This document shows, one piece after another, positions 8,974-18,517 of a DNA stretch of 64,000 bases; position 1 is the first letter of the stretch, and every line of letters begins with the position of its first letter. A program made the translations under genes and the position numbers. Origin of the DNA: Paracoccus methylarcula (GTDB lineage Bacteria > Pseudomonadota > Alphaproteobacteria > Rhodobacterales > Rhodobacteraceae); assembly GCF_003007735.2 (NCBI RefSeq), contig NZ_PXNQ02000009.1, positions 62,001 to 126,000 on the forward strand, given 5' to 3'. The notes under the pieces were generated by a model. It searched no databases and was not told the DNA's origin. It saw nothing but the letters and a program-made list of their open reading frames with translations.

Positions 8974-9548
8974 AGATACCTCAGTGCGACAAAGCCTCCG
9001 ACGAGGCAGACCATGAAGACGGTGAAGACCAGTCCCAACCGCCGTTCGATGAAATCGCGGATGGGCGGTCCGAACCGCCACAGAAGCGCGGCGACGACAA
9101 AGAACCGGCCCGCGCGACCGATGATCGCAGTCAGCACGAATAGCGGCAAAGGGAAACCCACGGCGCCTGAAAAGATCGTGATGACCTTGAAGGGAAAGGG
9201 CGTCAACGCGGCGAACAGCACCGCCCATCCGCCATATTCGGCAAAGCGGGCGGCAAGCTGGTGATAGGCCTCTTCCTTGCCATAGGCGGTCAATACCCAT
9301 TGACCGGCGCTGTCCATCAGCGCCGCGCCGATCCAGTATCCCAGCAGGCCGCCCAGCACCGAACCGAGCGTCGCCACGGCTGCGATGACGAAGGCCCGTG
9401 CCTTGCGCGCCAGCACCATCGGGATCATCAGCACATCCGGCGGGATCGGAAAGACCGAGCTTTCGATGAAACTGACCCCGAACAGGGCGGGTATCGCGTG
9501 CCGATGCGCCGCAAGCCCCATCGTCCAGTCATATAACTTGCGCAGCAT
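8970..9548 (-). CDS. VTT-domain (DedA/YqaA-like) inner-membrane protein
   Basis: 192 residues, ATG at 9548. Residues 20-45 hold FIESSVFPIPPDVLMIPMV, and later GGLLGYWIG and TPFPFKVITIFSGAVGF. These match the SNARE-associated/VTT family, in which related DedA proteins act as lipid flippases or proton-dependent transporters. Four or five membrane segments are visible. It overlaps dsbB by four bases. Whether it has a link to disulfide formation or is simply co-expressed cannot be told from sequence. Confidence 0.85.
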   Translation of the reverse strand: MLRKLYDWTMGLAAHRHAIPALFGVSFIESSVFPIPPDVLMIPMVLARKARAFVIAAVATLGSVLGGLLGYWIGAALMDSAGQWVLTAYGKEEAYHQLAARFAEYGGWAVLFAALTPFPFKVITIFSGAVGFPLPLFVLTAIIGRAGRFFVVAALLWRFGPPIRDFIERRLGLVFTVFMVCLVGGFVALRYL

Positions 9549-9669
9549 GCGGTCCCCTTCGTTCCGGATCCTGACTTGACCGCAGGGGATCGGGTCGTCA
9601 AGTCACTTGCGAATGCATTGCGCTGCGGCGATGATCCCGAGTCAGGATCAAACCGGGTGAGGCAGAGCT

Positions 9670-10521
9670 ATGAGATGGCGGGGCAGACGCGGCAGCGGCA
9701 ATATCGAGGATCGGCGTGGCATGCGCCGCACGCGCGCCGGAGGCGTCGGTGTGGTGGGCATGCTGGCGGTTCTGGCGGTCGGCTATTTCTTCGGCATCGA
9801 CATCACGCCCCTCGTCCAGGGGCTGGACCAGGGGCAGCCTTCGCGGCAGCAGGGCGCCCCGCTCAGCGAGGCCGATCAGCAATACGGCGAATTCGTCTCG
9901 GTCGTTCTGGCCGATACCGAGGAGGTCTGGGGAGCAGCCCTGCCCGAGCAGGCGGGCATGGACTATGTTGAACCGACGCTGGTGCTGTTCAGCGGCGCGG
10001 TGCAATCCGCATGCGGTGGCGCCTCGGCGGCGATGGGCCCGTTCTATTGCCCCGGAGACCGCAAGGTCTATCTGGATACCGATTTCTTCGACCTGATGGC
10101 ACAGCGGATGGGGGCCGGGGGCGATTTCGCCGCCGCCTACGTGATCGCGCATGAGATCGGCCACCACGTCCAGAACCTGACCGGCATCCTGGGGGAGGTG
10201 AATTCCATGCGCAGCCGCGTCAGCCAGGCGGATTCGAATGCGCTGTCGGTGCTGACCGAGTTGCAGGCCGATTGCTATGCCGGGATCTGGGCGCGCCATG
10301 CGCAAGAGCGTTTCGGCACGCTGGAAGAGGGCGACCTGGCCGAGGCGATGGGGGCCGCCGAAGCCGTCGGCGATGACGTGATCCAGTCCAACGCGGGGCG
10401 CACGCCGATGCCTGACAGCTTCACCCATGGCAGCGCGGCGCAGCGGCAGGAATGGCTGATGCGGGGGTTCCGCTCGGGCCAGATGGCGCAATGCGACTCA
10501 TTCGCCGAGGCCGGGCTGTAG
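9670..10521 (+). CDS. ypfJ: YpfJ-type neutral zinc metallopeptidase
   Basis: 283 residues from the ATG at 9670. A basic N-terminus (MRWRGRRGSGNIEDRRG) leads into a single membrane helix at about 26-42, and the rest faces the periplasm. The catalytic zincin motif HEIGHH is at 161-166, followed by the family's ELQADCYAGIWA, whose Glu is the likely third ligand. Length and domain order match the Zn_peptidase family (PF04228). The substrate is unknown. It stands alone, downstream of a divergent VTT/dsbB pair, and its 3' end faces a small minus-strand gene. Confidence 0.9.
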   Translation: MRWRGRRGSGNIEDRRGMRRTRAGGVGVVGMLAVLAVGYFFGIDITPLVQGLDQGQPSRQQGAPLSEADQQYGEFVSVVLADTEEVWGAALPEQAGMDYVEPTLVLFSGAVQSACGGASAAMGPFYCPGDRKVYLDTDFFDLMAQRMGAGGDFAAAYVIAHEIGHHVQNLTGILGEVNSMRSRVSQADSNALSVLTELQADCYAGIWARHAQERFGTLEEGDLAEAMGAAEAVGDDVIQSNAGRTPMPDSFTHGSAAQRQEWLMRGFRSGQMAQCDSFAEAGL

Positions 10522-10542
10522 CGCAGGCGGCAGGGAACCGTT

Positions 10543-10728
10543 TCAGCGCGGCAGACGAACTCCGCGGCCCCGCTCCATCATCGCCCATTCGGGCCACCAG
10601 CCCAGCTTTTCCAGTGCGACGATGGCAATGACGATGGCGACAACGGCCAGGACCAGCTTGACCATCCGCGCAGTTGGCGGGTGGCGCGCCCATTTCGATG
10701 CCCGGAGAAGCCAGACCAGGTTGTTCAT
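10543..10728 (-). CDS. Small single-span membrane protein, conserved in Rhodobacteraceae
   Basis: 61 residues starting MNNLVWLLRASKWARHPP, followed by one membrane helix (VKLVLAVVAIVIAIVALEKLG) and a short tail. I know similar short proteins with the same W-L-L-R-A-S-K-W-A-R-x-P-P opening from related genomes, all hypothetical. The ribosome binding site is weak. No function can be assigned. Confidence 0.65.
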   Translation of the reverse strand: MNNLVWLLRASKWARHPPTARMVKLVLAVVAIVIAIVALEKLGWWPEWAMMERGRGVRLPR

Positions 10729-10797
10729 CGCCCAATTATCCTGTTACTGCCCTTGGACTAGCAAACAACCCGATCCGCCGAAACCCAAGAGTTCTCC

Positions 10798-11262
10798 TTG
10801 CCGCATCATCAGGACAATCGCGACCTCCCCTATACCGCCCGCCAGATGTTCGACCTCGTGGCCGATGTGGAAAGCTATCCGCTATTCCTGCCATGGAACA
10901 GCGCGGCCCGCATCCGCTCGCGCCGGACCCGCCCCGACGGGGCAGAGGAAATCGCCGCCGATCTTGTCATCAGCTTCAAGGTCTTCCGTGAACGGTTCGG
11001 CAGCAGGGTGGTGTTATGGCCTGCCGATCCCGGCACCGGGAGCCTGAAGATCGACACCGAATACCTGGACGGCCCTTTCAAGCATATGCGCAGCGGCTGG
11101 ACATTCATGGATCGCCCCGGAGGCGGCAGCCGGGTCGAGTTCTTCGTGGATTTCGAATTCCGCAACGCCATCCTGCAACGGCTGATCGGCGTTGTCTTTC
11201 ACGAGGCCATGTCCCGAATCGTCAAGGCGTTCGAAGACCGCGCCCGCACGCTTTACGGCTGA
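10798..11262 (+). CDS. COQ10/RatA-type START-domain protein (ubiquinone-binding chaperone)
   Basis: 154 residues. The only start that fits the family N-terminus is the TTG at 10798 (MPHHQDNRDLPYTARQMF); no strong ribosome binding site precedes it. The fold markers are the early DLVADVESYPLFLPW, the mid-protein LVISFKVFRERF and the C-terminal VFHEAMSRIVKAFEDRA helix. Yeast Coq10 binds ubiquinone and supports respiration; E. coli RatA is a homologue once described as a toxin that blocks ribosome association. In an alphaproteobacterium with ubiquinone the COQ10 role is more likely. Confidence 0.88.
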   Translation: MPHHQDNRDLPYTARQMFDLVADVESYPLFLPWNSAARIRSRRTRPDGAEEIAADLVISFKVFRERFGSRVVLWPADPGTGSLKIDTEYLDGPFKHMRSGWTFMDRPGGGSRVEFFVDFEFRNAILQRLIGVVFHEAMSRIVKAFEDRARTLYG

Positions 11263-11290
11263 GTTCCGGGCCGCCGCCGAATGTGCGGCC

Positions 11291-11317
11291 CTTCTTCTTC
11301 ATGCAAACATCCCGGGG
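11291..11317. repeat. Dispersed 3'-end element, copy 1 (CTTCTTCTTC orientation)
   Basis: CTTCTTCTTCATGCAAACAT followed by CCCGGGG. The same block in related form occurs at 28036-28057 and, in the opposite orientation, at 47476-47504. Here it lies between the convergent ends of the COQ10-like gene and metK. Confidence 0.7.
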
Positions 11318-11330
11318 AGTCGCCGGAACG

Positions 11331-11366
11331 GTGGCGGGGCAGGGCCCCGGAAAGGCCCCGCGCCAC
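11331..11366. terminator. GC-rich hairpin between convergent genes
   Basis: GTGGCGGGGC (11331-11340) pairs with GCCCCGCGCCAC (11355-11366) with a two-base bulge, and an inner GGGCC/GGCCC can extend it. It lies ten bases past the metK stop. There is no T-tract, so it may be a Rho-assisted or bidirectional 3' end rather than a classical terminator. Confidence 0.4.
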
Positions 11367-11375
11367 GCGGCAGAA

Positions 11376-12554
11376 TCAGCTGACCGCCGCCTTCAGTGCC
11401 TCGGCCCGGTCGGTCTTTTCCCAACTGAAGGCAATTGCGCCGTTCAGCGTGTAGGGATCGCGTCCGAAATGCCCGTAACTGGAAGTCGGGCGATAGATCG
11501 GATGCAGCAGGTCCAGGTCGCGGATGATCGCGAAGGGGCGCAGGTCGAACACGTCGCGCACGGCGGCAACGATCCTGTCATGCGGAACGGTCTCGGTGCC
11601 GAAGGTGTTCAGCGAGATCGAGGTCGGCTGCGCCTCGCCGATGGCATAGCTCACCTGCAATTCACAGCGCCTGGCCAGCCCCGCCGCCACGATATTCTTG
11701 GCGACCCATCGTCCCGCATAGGCCGCCGAGCGATCCACCTTGGACGGATCCTTGCCGGAAAAGGCCCCGCCGCCATGACGGGCCATGCCGCCATAGCTGT
11801 CAACGATGATCTTGCGTCCGGTCAACCCGCAATCGCCCACCGGCCCGCCGATCACGAATTTCCCGGTCGGGTTGATGAAATATTTCGTCTCTTTCGACAG
11901 CCATTCGGCGGGCAGGACCGGCCTGATGATTTCCTCGATCACCGCCTCGCGCAGATCGGCAAGCCCGATATCGGGGTTATGCTGCGTCGACAACACGACC
12001 GCGTCGATGCCCTCGGGGCGCCCATCCGCATCGTAGCGCAGCGTTACCTGCGATTTCGCATCCGGGCGCAGCCATGGCAGGATGCCATTGCGGCGAACCT
12101 TGGACTGCCGCTCGACCAGACGATGCGCATAGGTGATCGGGGCGGGCATCAGCACGTCGGTCTCGTCCGAGGCATAGCCGAACATCAGCCCCTGGTCGCC
12201 CGCGCCCTGCTCCTCGAGCTTTTCGCGGTCGACGCCCTGGTTGATCTCGGGCGATTGCTTGCCGATGATATTGATGACCGAGCATGTCGCGCCGTCGAAA
12301 CCGACATCCGAGGAGTCATAGCCGATATCGTTGATGACCTCGCGCACGATCGATTCCAGATCCACCCATGCGCTGGTGGTGATCTCGCCCGAGATGATCG
12401 CGACGCCGGTTTTCACCATCGTCTCGCAGGCGACGCGGGCGCGCGGGTCCTCGGCCATGATGGCGTCGAGGATGGCGTCCGAGATCTGGTCGGCGATCTT
12501 GTCGGGATGGCCCTCGGAAACGGATTCCGAGGTGAACAGAGAATATTCACTCAT
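11376..12554 (-). CDS. metK: S-adenosylmethionine synthetase
   Basis: 392 residues, ATG at 12554. It makes S-adenosylmethionine from methionine and ATP. Clear family motifs are [18 protein letters not shown] near the N-terminus (His16 is the catalytic His), [28 protein letters not shown] and [19 protein letters not shown] at the C-terminus. It follows ahcY on the same strand with only three bases between, so the SAM-making and SAH-removing steps of the methyl cycle form one operon. No independent ribosome binding site is obvious, which suggests translational coupling to ahcY. Confidence 0.98.
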   Translation of the reverse strand: MSEYSLFTSESVSEGHPDKIADQISDAILDAIMAEDPRARVACETMVKTGVAIISGEITTSAWVDLESIVREVINDIGYDSSDVGFDGATCSVINIIGKQSPEINQGVDREKLEEQGAGDQGLMFGYASDETDVLMPAPITYAHRLVERQSKVRRNGILPWLRPDAKSQVTLRYDADGRPEGIDAVVLSTQHNPDIGLADLREAVIEEIIRPVLPAEWLSKETKYFINPTGKFVIGGPVGDCGLTGRKIIVDSYGGMARHGGGAFSGKDPSKVDRSAAYAGRWVAKNIVAAGLARRCELQVSYAIGEAQPTSISLNTFGTETVPHDRIVAAVRDVFDLRPFAIIRDLDLLHPIYRPTSSYGHFGRDPYTLNGAIAFSWEKTDRAEALKAAVS

Positions 12555-12557
12555 GTT

Positions 12558-13964
<1,407 letters not shown>

Positions 13965-13997
13965 GGGAATCCTGCCTTCTCGTCATGCATGGGTTGC

Positions 13998-14038
13998 AAG
14001 CGGCATAGCGCATCACAAGCCCGAGCGGAATGCCGCTT
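13998..14038 (-). promoter_or_regulatory. Inverted repeat in the ahcY-metK leader
   Basis: AAGCGGCAT (13998-14006) and ATGCCGCTT (14030-14038) are perfect 9-bp complements around a 23-base loop. They lie 34-74 bases upstream of the ahcY start, between the typA terminator and the coding region. It could be an operator dyad or a leader stem. It does not match the SAH, SAM-II or SAM/SAH riboswitch consensus as I remember them. Confidence 0.45.
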
Positions 14039-14065
14039 TGGCTACAAGTTGATACATTCGTCGCG

Positions 14066-14091
14066 AAAAGCCGCAATGCGCGAAAGCGGCT
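14066..14091 (-). terminator. Intrinsic terminator of typA
   Basis: Read on the minus strand: AGCCGC, an 11-base loop, GCGGCT and then TTTC, starting seven bases after the typA stop. The stem is short and the U-tract brief, so the strength is uncertain. Confidence 0.5.
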
Positions 14092-14097
14092 GCCCGT

Positions 14098-15918
14098 TCA
14101 TCCGTCGCTGCGCGCCTGCCGCTTGCGCTCATGCGGATCGAGCCAGCGCTTGCGCAGCCGGATGCTCTTGGGCGTCACCTCGACCAACTCGTCGTCATTG
14201 ATATAGGCGATGGCCTCTTCCAGCGACAGCCGCAGGGGCGGGGTGAGCCGCACCGCGTCATCCGTGCCCGAGGCCCGAACATTGGTCAGCTTCTTGCCCT
14301 TGAGCGGGTTCACCTCAAGGTCGTTGTCGCGCGAATGCTCGCCGATGATCATGCCCTGGTAGACCTGCTCCTGCGCGCCGATGAACATCTTGCCGCGCTC
14401 TTCCAGGTTCCACAGCGCATAGGCGACGGAAACCCCGTCCTCCATCGAGATCAGCACGCCCTGGCGGCGGCCCTGGATCGAGCCCTTGTAGGGGGTCCAG
14501 CCGTGGAAAATCCGGTTCAGCACGCCGTTTCCACGCGTATCGGTCATGAATTCGCCGTGATAGCCGATCAGCCCGCGCGAGGGCACATGGGCGACGATCC
14601 GGGTCTTGCCATGGCCTGCCGGGCGCATGTCGACCATTTCGCCCTTGCGGTCGCCGGTCAGCTTCTCGATCACCGCGCCGGTATAGTCGTCATCGACATC
14701 GATGATGACTTCCTCGACCGGTTCCAGCCGCTGGCCGTCCTCTTCGCGGAAGATCACCCGGGGGCGGCTGATCGACAGTTCGAACCCCTCGCGGCGCATG
14801 TTCTCGATCAGCACGCCCATCTGCAATTCGCCCCGGCCCGAGACGACGAAAGCCTCGCCGCCCGGCGTGTCCTCGACGCGGATGGCGACATTGGATTCGG
14901 CCTCTTTCATGAGCCGTTCGCGGATCACGCGCGATTGCACCTTCTTGCCGTCACGCCCGGCCAGCGGGCTGTCATTGATGCCGAAGGTGACGCTGATCGT
15001 GGGCGGATCGATGGGCTGCGAGGGCAGGGCGGTCTCGACCTCGGGGGCACAGAGCGTATCCGCGACGGTTGCACGCGCCATGCCCGCCAGCGTGACGATA
15101 TCGCCCGCCACGGCTTCTTCGATGGGCTGTTGCGTCAGCCCGCGGAAGGCCAGGACCTTGGAAATCCGGAACTGCTCGATGCGCTGGCCATCGCGGCTCA
15201 GCGCCTTCAGCGTATCGCCCGCCTTCGCGCGGCCAGATTCGACCCGCCCGGTCAGCAACCGGCCAAGGAAGGGGTCGGCGCCAAGAGTCGTCGCCAGCAT
15301 CCGGAATGGCTCATCTGCCCGTCCGACCTGTTTCGGCGCCTCGACATGACGCAGGATCATGTCGAACAGCGCGGTCATGTCCTGGCGCGGCCCGTCCAGC
15401 GACTCGTCCGCCCAGCCCCCGATGCCCGAGGCGTAGAGATGCGGGAAATCGAGCTGCTCGTCGCTGGCGCCCAGATTGGCGAAGAGGTCGAAGACATCGT
15501 TCAGCGCGTCGTCGGGCTCGGCGGCGGGCTTGTCGACCTTGTTCAGCACCACGATGGGACGCAGCCCGAGCGCCAGCGCCTTGGACGTGACGAATTTCGT
15601 CTGCGGCATCGGGCCCTCGGCGGCATCGACCAGCAGGCAGACGCCATCGACCATCGACAGGATGCGCTCCACCTCGCCGCCGAAATCGGCGTGGCCCGGT
15701 GTGTCGACGATATTGATCCGCGTGCCCTTCCATTCCACCGAGGTGGCCTTGGCGAGAATGGTGATGCCGCGCTCGCGCTCGATATCGTTGCTGTCCATGG
15801 CGCGCTCGGCCACGGCCTGGTTCTCTCGGAAGGACCCCGATTGCTTCAGCAACTGGTCGACCAGCGTGGTCTTGCCGTGGTCGACATGGGCGATGATGGC
15901 GATATTGCGGGTATCCAT
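14098..15918 (-). CDS. typA: Translational GTPase TypA/BipA
   Basis: 606 residues, ATG at 15918. Ribosome-associated GTPase of the EF-G superfamily that helps 50S assembly and stress adaptation. G-domain motifs are [12 protein letters not shown] (P-loop, 10-21), [11 protein letters not shown] (G3) and NKVDKP (G4). Domains II, III and V follow, and the C-terminal domain specific to BipA contains the GTWTPYKGS-like [16 protein letters not shown] and [16 protein letters not shown]. Length is normal. It is a single gene with its own short terminator, followed by the ahcY operon. Confidence 0.97.
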   Translation of the reverse strand: MDTRNIAIIAHVDHGKTTLVDQLLKQSGSFRENQAVAERAMDSNDIERERGITILAKATSVEWKGTRINIVDTPGHADFGGEVERILSMVDGVCLLVDAAEGPMPQTKFVTSKALALGLRPIVVLNKVDKPAAEPDDALNDVFDLFANLGASDEQLDFPHLYASGIGGWADESLDGPRQDMTALFDMILRHVEAPKQVGRADEPFRMLATTLGADPFLGRLLTGRVESGRAKAGDTLKALSRDGQRIEQFRISKVLAFRGLTQQPIEEAVAGDIVTLAGMARATVADTLCAPEVETALPSQPIDPPTISVTFGINDSPLAGRDGKKVQSRVIRERLMKEAESNVAIRVEDTPGGEAFVVSGRGELQMGVLIENMRREGFELSISRPRVIFREEDGQRLEPVEEVIIDVDDDYTGAVIEKLTGDRKGEMVDMRPAGHGKTRIVAHVPSRGLIGYHGEFMTDTRGNGVLNRIFHGWTPYKGSIQGRRQGVLISMEDGVSVAYALWNLEERGKMFIGAQEQVYQGMIIGEHSRDNDLEVNPLKGKKLTNVRASGTDDAVRLTPPLRLSLEEAIAYINDDELVEVTPKSIRLRKRWLDPHERKRQARSDG

Positions 15919-16179
15919 TGGGTAGCCTTCCGGTTTGCGCCGCTGCCCTAGCCGAGCGGCGGAGGAAAAGCCAGCCGAAAGTGATCCGGAGAGGGGAAGG
16001 CGGGCCGGTTCGGGCCGGTTCGGGCCGTTACGCGGCGATCCGGCACCAGATCGCGACCCGGAACCGGGACATGCGATGCCCCCGGGCGCGATACGGCTGA
16101 CCAGCCCCTGGGCAGAGGGACTGGCTACCTTCCTCGATCTGTCGCCGGATGCCGTTCCCCGCTCGTCAGCAGGTATCGT
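15919..16179. other. 261-bp gap without a gene
   Basis: GC-rich. A short tandem GGTTCGGGCC x2 (around 16005-16026) is the only local structure. The open frames crossing it lack starts or family features. It should hold the typA promoter on the minus strand. Confidence 0.5.
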
Positions 16180-16419
16180 TCAGAGACCGAGGATTTCCTT
16201 CGCTTCGGCCAGTGCATCGACCGCGGCCTGGTGGTTGCCGGCATCATGCTCGGCCTCTCCGAGGTCGCGCAGTTCCTGCACCTTCGCGAGATCGGCTTCC
16301 GAGAGCGAGGCGGTTTCCAGCGCGGCGTCGATCTGGCTCATATCCGCCGGGCATTGGAAGGCGAGGGCGGGACTGGCGGCGAAAGCGGCGAAGGCCAGGG
16401 CGAGGCTCAGGCGTTTCAT
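16180..16419 (-). CDS. Small secreted protein of unknown function
   Basis: 79 residues from the ATG at 16419, which has AAGGAG eight bases upstream; a longer frame starts at 16440 but has no such site. A clear signal peptide (MKRLSLALAFAAFAASPALAF) should be cut after ALA. The mature part of about 59 residues is acidic and helical, with only one Cys (FQCPADMSQ). The end reads VDALAEAKEILGL. Similar short periplasmic proteins are common hypotheticals in Rhodobacteraceae. A 14-bp perfect inverted repeat lies about 57 bp upstream of its start and may control it. Confidence 0.75.
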   Translation of the reverse strand: MKRLSLALAFAAFAASPALAFQCPADMSQIDAALETASLSEADLAKVQELRDLGEAEHDAGNHQAAVDALAEAKEILGL

Positions 16420-16475
16420 GGCGTTGTCTCCTTTTCTCACGTTGTGGGACAGTGGCGAAACTATAGCACAGGAGT

Positions 16476-16516
16476 CCGTTATCGAGACAGTGCAACGGGC
16501 GATGTCTCGATAACGG
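16476..16516. repeat. Perfect 14-bp inverted repeat
   Basis: CCGTTATCGAGACA (16476-16489) and TGTCTCGATAACGG (16503-16516) are exact reverse complements around a 13-base loop. It lies between the divergent small secreted protein gene and the orphan gene at 16658. It has the size of a strong operator dyad or of a recombinase core site. No T-tract follows. Confidence 0.75.
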
Positions 16517-16657
16517 CCACTTTCCGCGTCATTGCCGGTCAGGTGGGAGTGGGCCAGTTGATCGGGAGGGTGGCTGGTTTGAGTCCTTTGCGGTTATTGC
16601 CTTGCCCCACCACATCGTTCAAGTTGGATGTAACAAAACGGGACAGGATCAGCGGCT

Positions 16658-17311
16658 ATGAGCTTCCATAATTTTCGAATGCTGACTACATTCGTCGCTC
16701 TCTTTAGCGTTTTGCCCGCCCACTTCCTGACCGCCCAACCAGCGGAGAAAGCACTGTCGAACGCGTTGTCGGATTGTCGTCAGTGGGCTGCTGACATCGA
16801 TGGAGAAAATTTGCTCCCCGAACCTTGGAAACCAATTCTTGAGAACTTCGAGACCCAGAACCGATTGGATTCATTCTACTTAAACTCTTCATATCCATTA
16901 TACATCTATACTAGTTTTGAAGAAACAATATCTGAAACTCTTCCTTATGCGAACAAGATATGCCGGATTAGGTCTATCGATACATCGACTGGCGCATTCT
17001 CCTGGATTGGCGGTGAAATTAACGTCGGCAATATCTGGGACGACATCCGTCCCTTGCCAGACGAGACCATTAGACAGCAGTTAAGCGAGCTAGCCTACGA
17101 ATTCGAGCACGATCCAAATATCGTCCCACTTTTAGGTACTGAAGATGATGATACCCGTATGCTTCTGGAATGTAATCGAAAATCCTCGATCAGTCTACTG
17201 ATCCCCTCCCCTAGACTTGCTTCTGCTGATTGGTCATTGGAAGTGCATTTTATGGCGGGTCCCCCGACGGACGACTCCGTCACCGCCGAAGCCAGCAATA
17301 ACTGTCCGTAA
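16658..17311 (+). CDS. Orphan hypothetical secreted protein, AT-rich
   Basis: 217 residues from the ATG at 16658; Met8 (16679) is an alternative start. An N-terminal hydrophobic stretch (FVALFSVLPAHFLTAQP) looks like a signal peptide with cleavage near LTA-QP. The mature protein is acidic, with four Cys residues and no domain I recognise. Base composition and codon choice are clearly more AT-rich than the neighbours (for example runs such as the Tyr/Ile-rich YPLYIYTSFEETIS), which suggests horizontal gain. It is flanked by perfect inverted repeats at 16476-16516 and 17484-17528. No function is proposed. Confidence 0.6.
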   Translation: MSFHNFRMLTTFVALFSVLPAHFLTAQPAEKALSNALSDCRQWAADIDGENLLPEPWKPILENFETQNRLDSFYLNSSYPLYIYTSFEETISETLPYANKICRIRSIDTSTGAFSWIGGEINVGNIWDDIRPLPDETIRQQLSELAYEFEHDPNIVPLLGTEDDDTRMLLECNRKSSISLLIPSPRLASADWSLEVHFMAGPPTDDSVTAEASNNCP

Positions 17312-17483
17312 AAGATTGGCCGCTACAGCTAAGGGGTAAAGTCGACAGCTTCGTCCGCATAGCCGACATCCCCAACACAACCGGATACCACCCGCCCCGT
17401 CCCCACGCTCGTGACATTCCCGCCTCGGGCGCAACGCCGGTTTCACGTCTTGTGTACGCTTCGTGCGATGGGTTGCCTCGGCA

Positions 17484-17528
17484 AATGCCGGTCAGGCCTC
17501 GCGGCGAGCGTTGCACATGACCGGCATT
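17484..17528. repeat. Perfect 11-bp inverted repeat, 23-base loop
   Basis: AATGCCGGTCA (17484-17494) and TGACCGGCATT (17518-17528) are exact reverse complements. It lies in the 274-bp non-coding gap between the orphan gene and the 24-residue peptide gene. It is neither a typical terminator (long loop, no U-tract) nor linked to an obvious promoter. Confidence 0.65.
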
Positions 17529-17585
17529 CGCGGCCATTGCGCGCTGCCCTCCGAGCAGTGCCTACGGATGCCTCGCCGCCTCGGG

Positions 17586-17660
17586 TCAGCGCAGCCCGAG
17601 AAAGGACAGGATGAACAGCACCACGACCACGAGGCCGATGATATAGATGATGGAATTCAT
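17586..17660 (-). CDS. 24-residue membrane peptide
   Basis: The frame starts MNSIIYIIGLVVVV and ends FILSFLGLR; it is almost one membrane helix with a C-terminal Arg. AAGGA lies eight bases before the ATG at 17660, and the stop is TGA at 17586-17588. The frame is too short for normal gene callers. Tiny hydrophobic proteins of this kind are frequent in alphaproteobacteria, and the match of a good ribosome binding site with a full-length helix and no wasted codons makes it likely real. Role unknown; perhaps a subunit-stabilising or stress peptide. Confidence 0.65.
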   Translation of the reverse strand: MNSIIYIIGLVVVVLFILSFLGLR

Positions 17661-17755
17661 GGCTCGATTCCTTCTGTTGCCATATGTGAATAACCGCTTT
17701 CGCCGTGTTCTCCAGAGGATAACCGGTGGAAGACGATCCGGTTCCGCCGCGCGGT

Positions 17756-18511
17756 CTAGCCGCCGGGCAGCCAGTCCAGCCCGTTCTCGGTCAGGTGCTC
17801 GGGATTGTATTCCGCGCTGACCCAACCGCGATATCCCGAGGCGTCCAGCGCCGCGAAGAATGCCGGATAGTCGATCTCGCCGCCGGTGGGCTCGTGGCGG
17901 CCGGGATAGCCCGCGATCTGGATATGCCTGATGATCGGGGCATATTCACGCCAGGCCCCGATCGCGTCGCCGGTGATGGCTTGGGCGTGATAGGCGTCGA
18001 ATTGCAACCCCAGATTCGGTGCGCCGAGCTCTGCGATGATTTCCGCCGCCAGTTCGAAATCCGCCAGGAAATAGCCGGGCTTGTCGGTCGGATTGATGAC
18101 CTCGATGGTCAGGCTGGCATGCGGCGCGCGCTTGGCGGCCCAGGCCAGGTTGCGGATGAATATGGCGCGTGCGGCGGCATCCCCGGTGGTGCCGGCCATG
18201 ACATGGATATGCCGCGACCGCAGTGACCGGGCGAAGCGCAAGGCCCGGTCGAAATCGTAGCGAAAGCGCTCTTCGAGCCCCGGCACCGCGGCGAATCCCC
18301 GTGGTCCGCCCGCCCAGTTCGGGGGTGGGGTATTGATCAGCACGATCTCCAGACCCGCCGCGACGGCCTTGCGCGACAGCGTGGCGGCGGGAATGTCATA
18401 GGGGAACAGGATCTCGACCCCCGCAAAGCCCGCCCCGGCGGCAGCGGCGAAGCGTTCCTCCATGGGGATCTCGGTGAAAAGCATGGTGAGATTGGCGGCG
18501 AAACGCGGCAT
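17756..18511 (-). CDS. hyi: Hydroxypyruvate isomerase-like TIM-barrel protein
   Basis: 251 residues, ATG at 18511. Xylose-isomerase-like TIM barrel. Family markers include the N-terminal ANLTMLFTEIPMEERFAAAA, the metal-binding Glu in LTIEVIN, FDAYHAQAITGD, and the last-strand Glu in YRGWVSAEYNP. Hyi interconverts hydroxypyruvate and tartronate semialdehyde; close relatives (OtnI) act on 2-oxo-tetronate. No glyoxylate carboligase or tartronate semialdehyde reductase gene is nearby, so the exact substrate is open. It lies six bases downstream of the DUF1285 gene and is probably co-transcribed. Confidence 0.85.
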   Translation of the reverse strand: MPRFAANLTMLFTEIPMEERFAAAAGAGFAGVEILFPYDIPAATLSRKAVAAGLEIVLINTPPPNWAGGPRGFAAVPGLEERFRYDFDRALRFARSLRSRHIHVMAGTTGDAAARAIFIRNLAWAAKRAPHASLTIEVINPTDKPGYFLADFELAAEIIAELGAPNLGLQFDAYHAQAITGDAIGAWREYAPIIRHIQIAGYPGRHEPTGGEIDYPAFFAALDASGYRGWVSAEYNPEHLTENGLDWLPGG

Positions 18512-18517
18512 CGGGCG

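Noticed and set aside
13965..14097. Possible SAH, SAM-II or SAM/SAH riboswitch upstream of ahcY-metK
   Set aside because: The conserved cores I know for these motifs are not present; only a simple inverted repeat is seen.
14131..15951. 606-codon open frame opposite typA
   Set aside because: Mirror frame of typA with atypical residue use.
16476..17528. Transposon ends around the orphan gene
   Set aside because: The two inverted repeats are unrelated to each other, no transposase is present, and no target duplication is visible.
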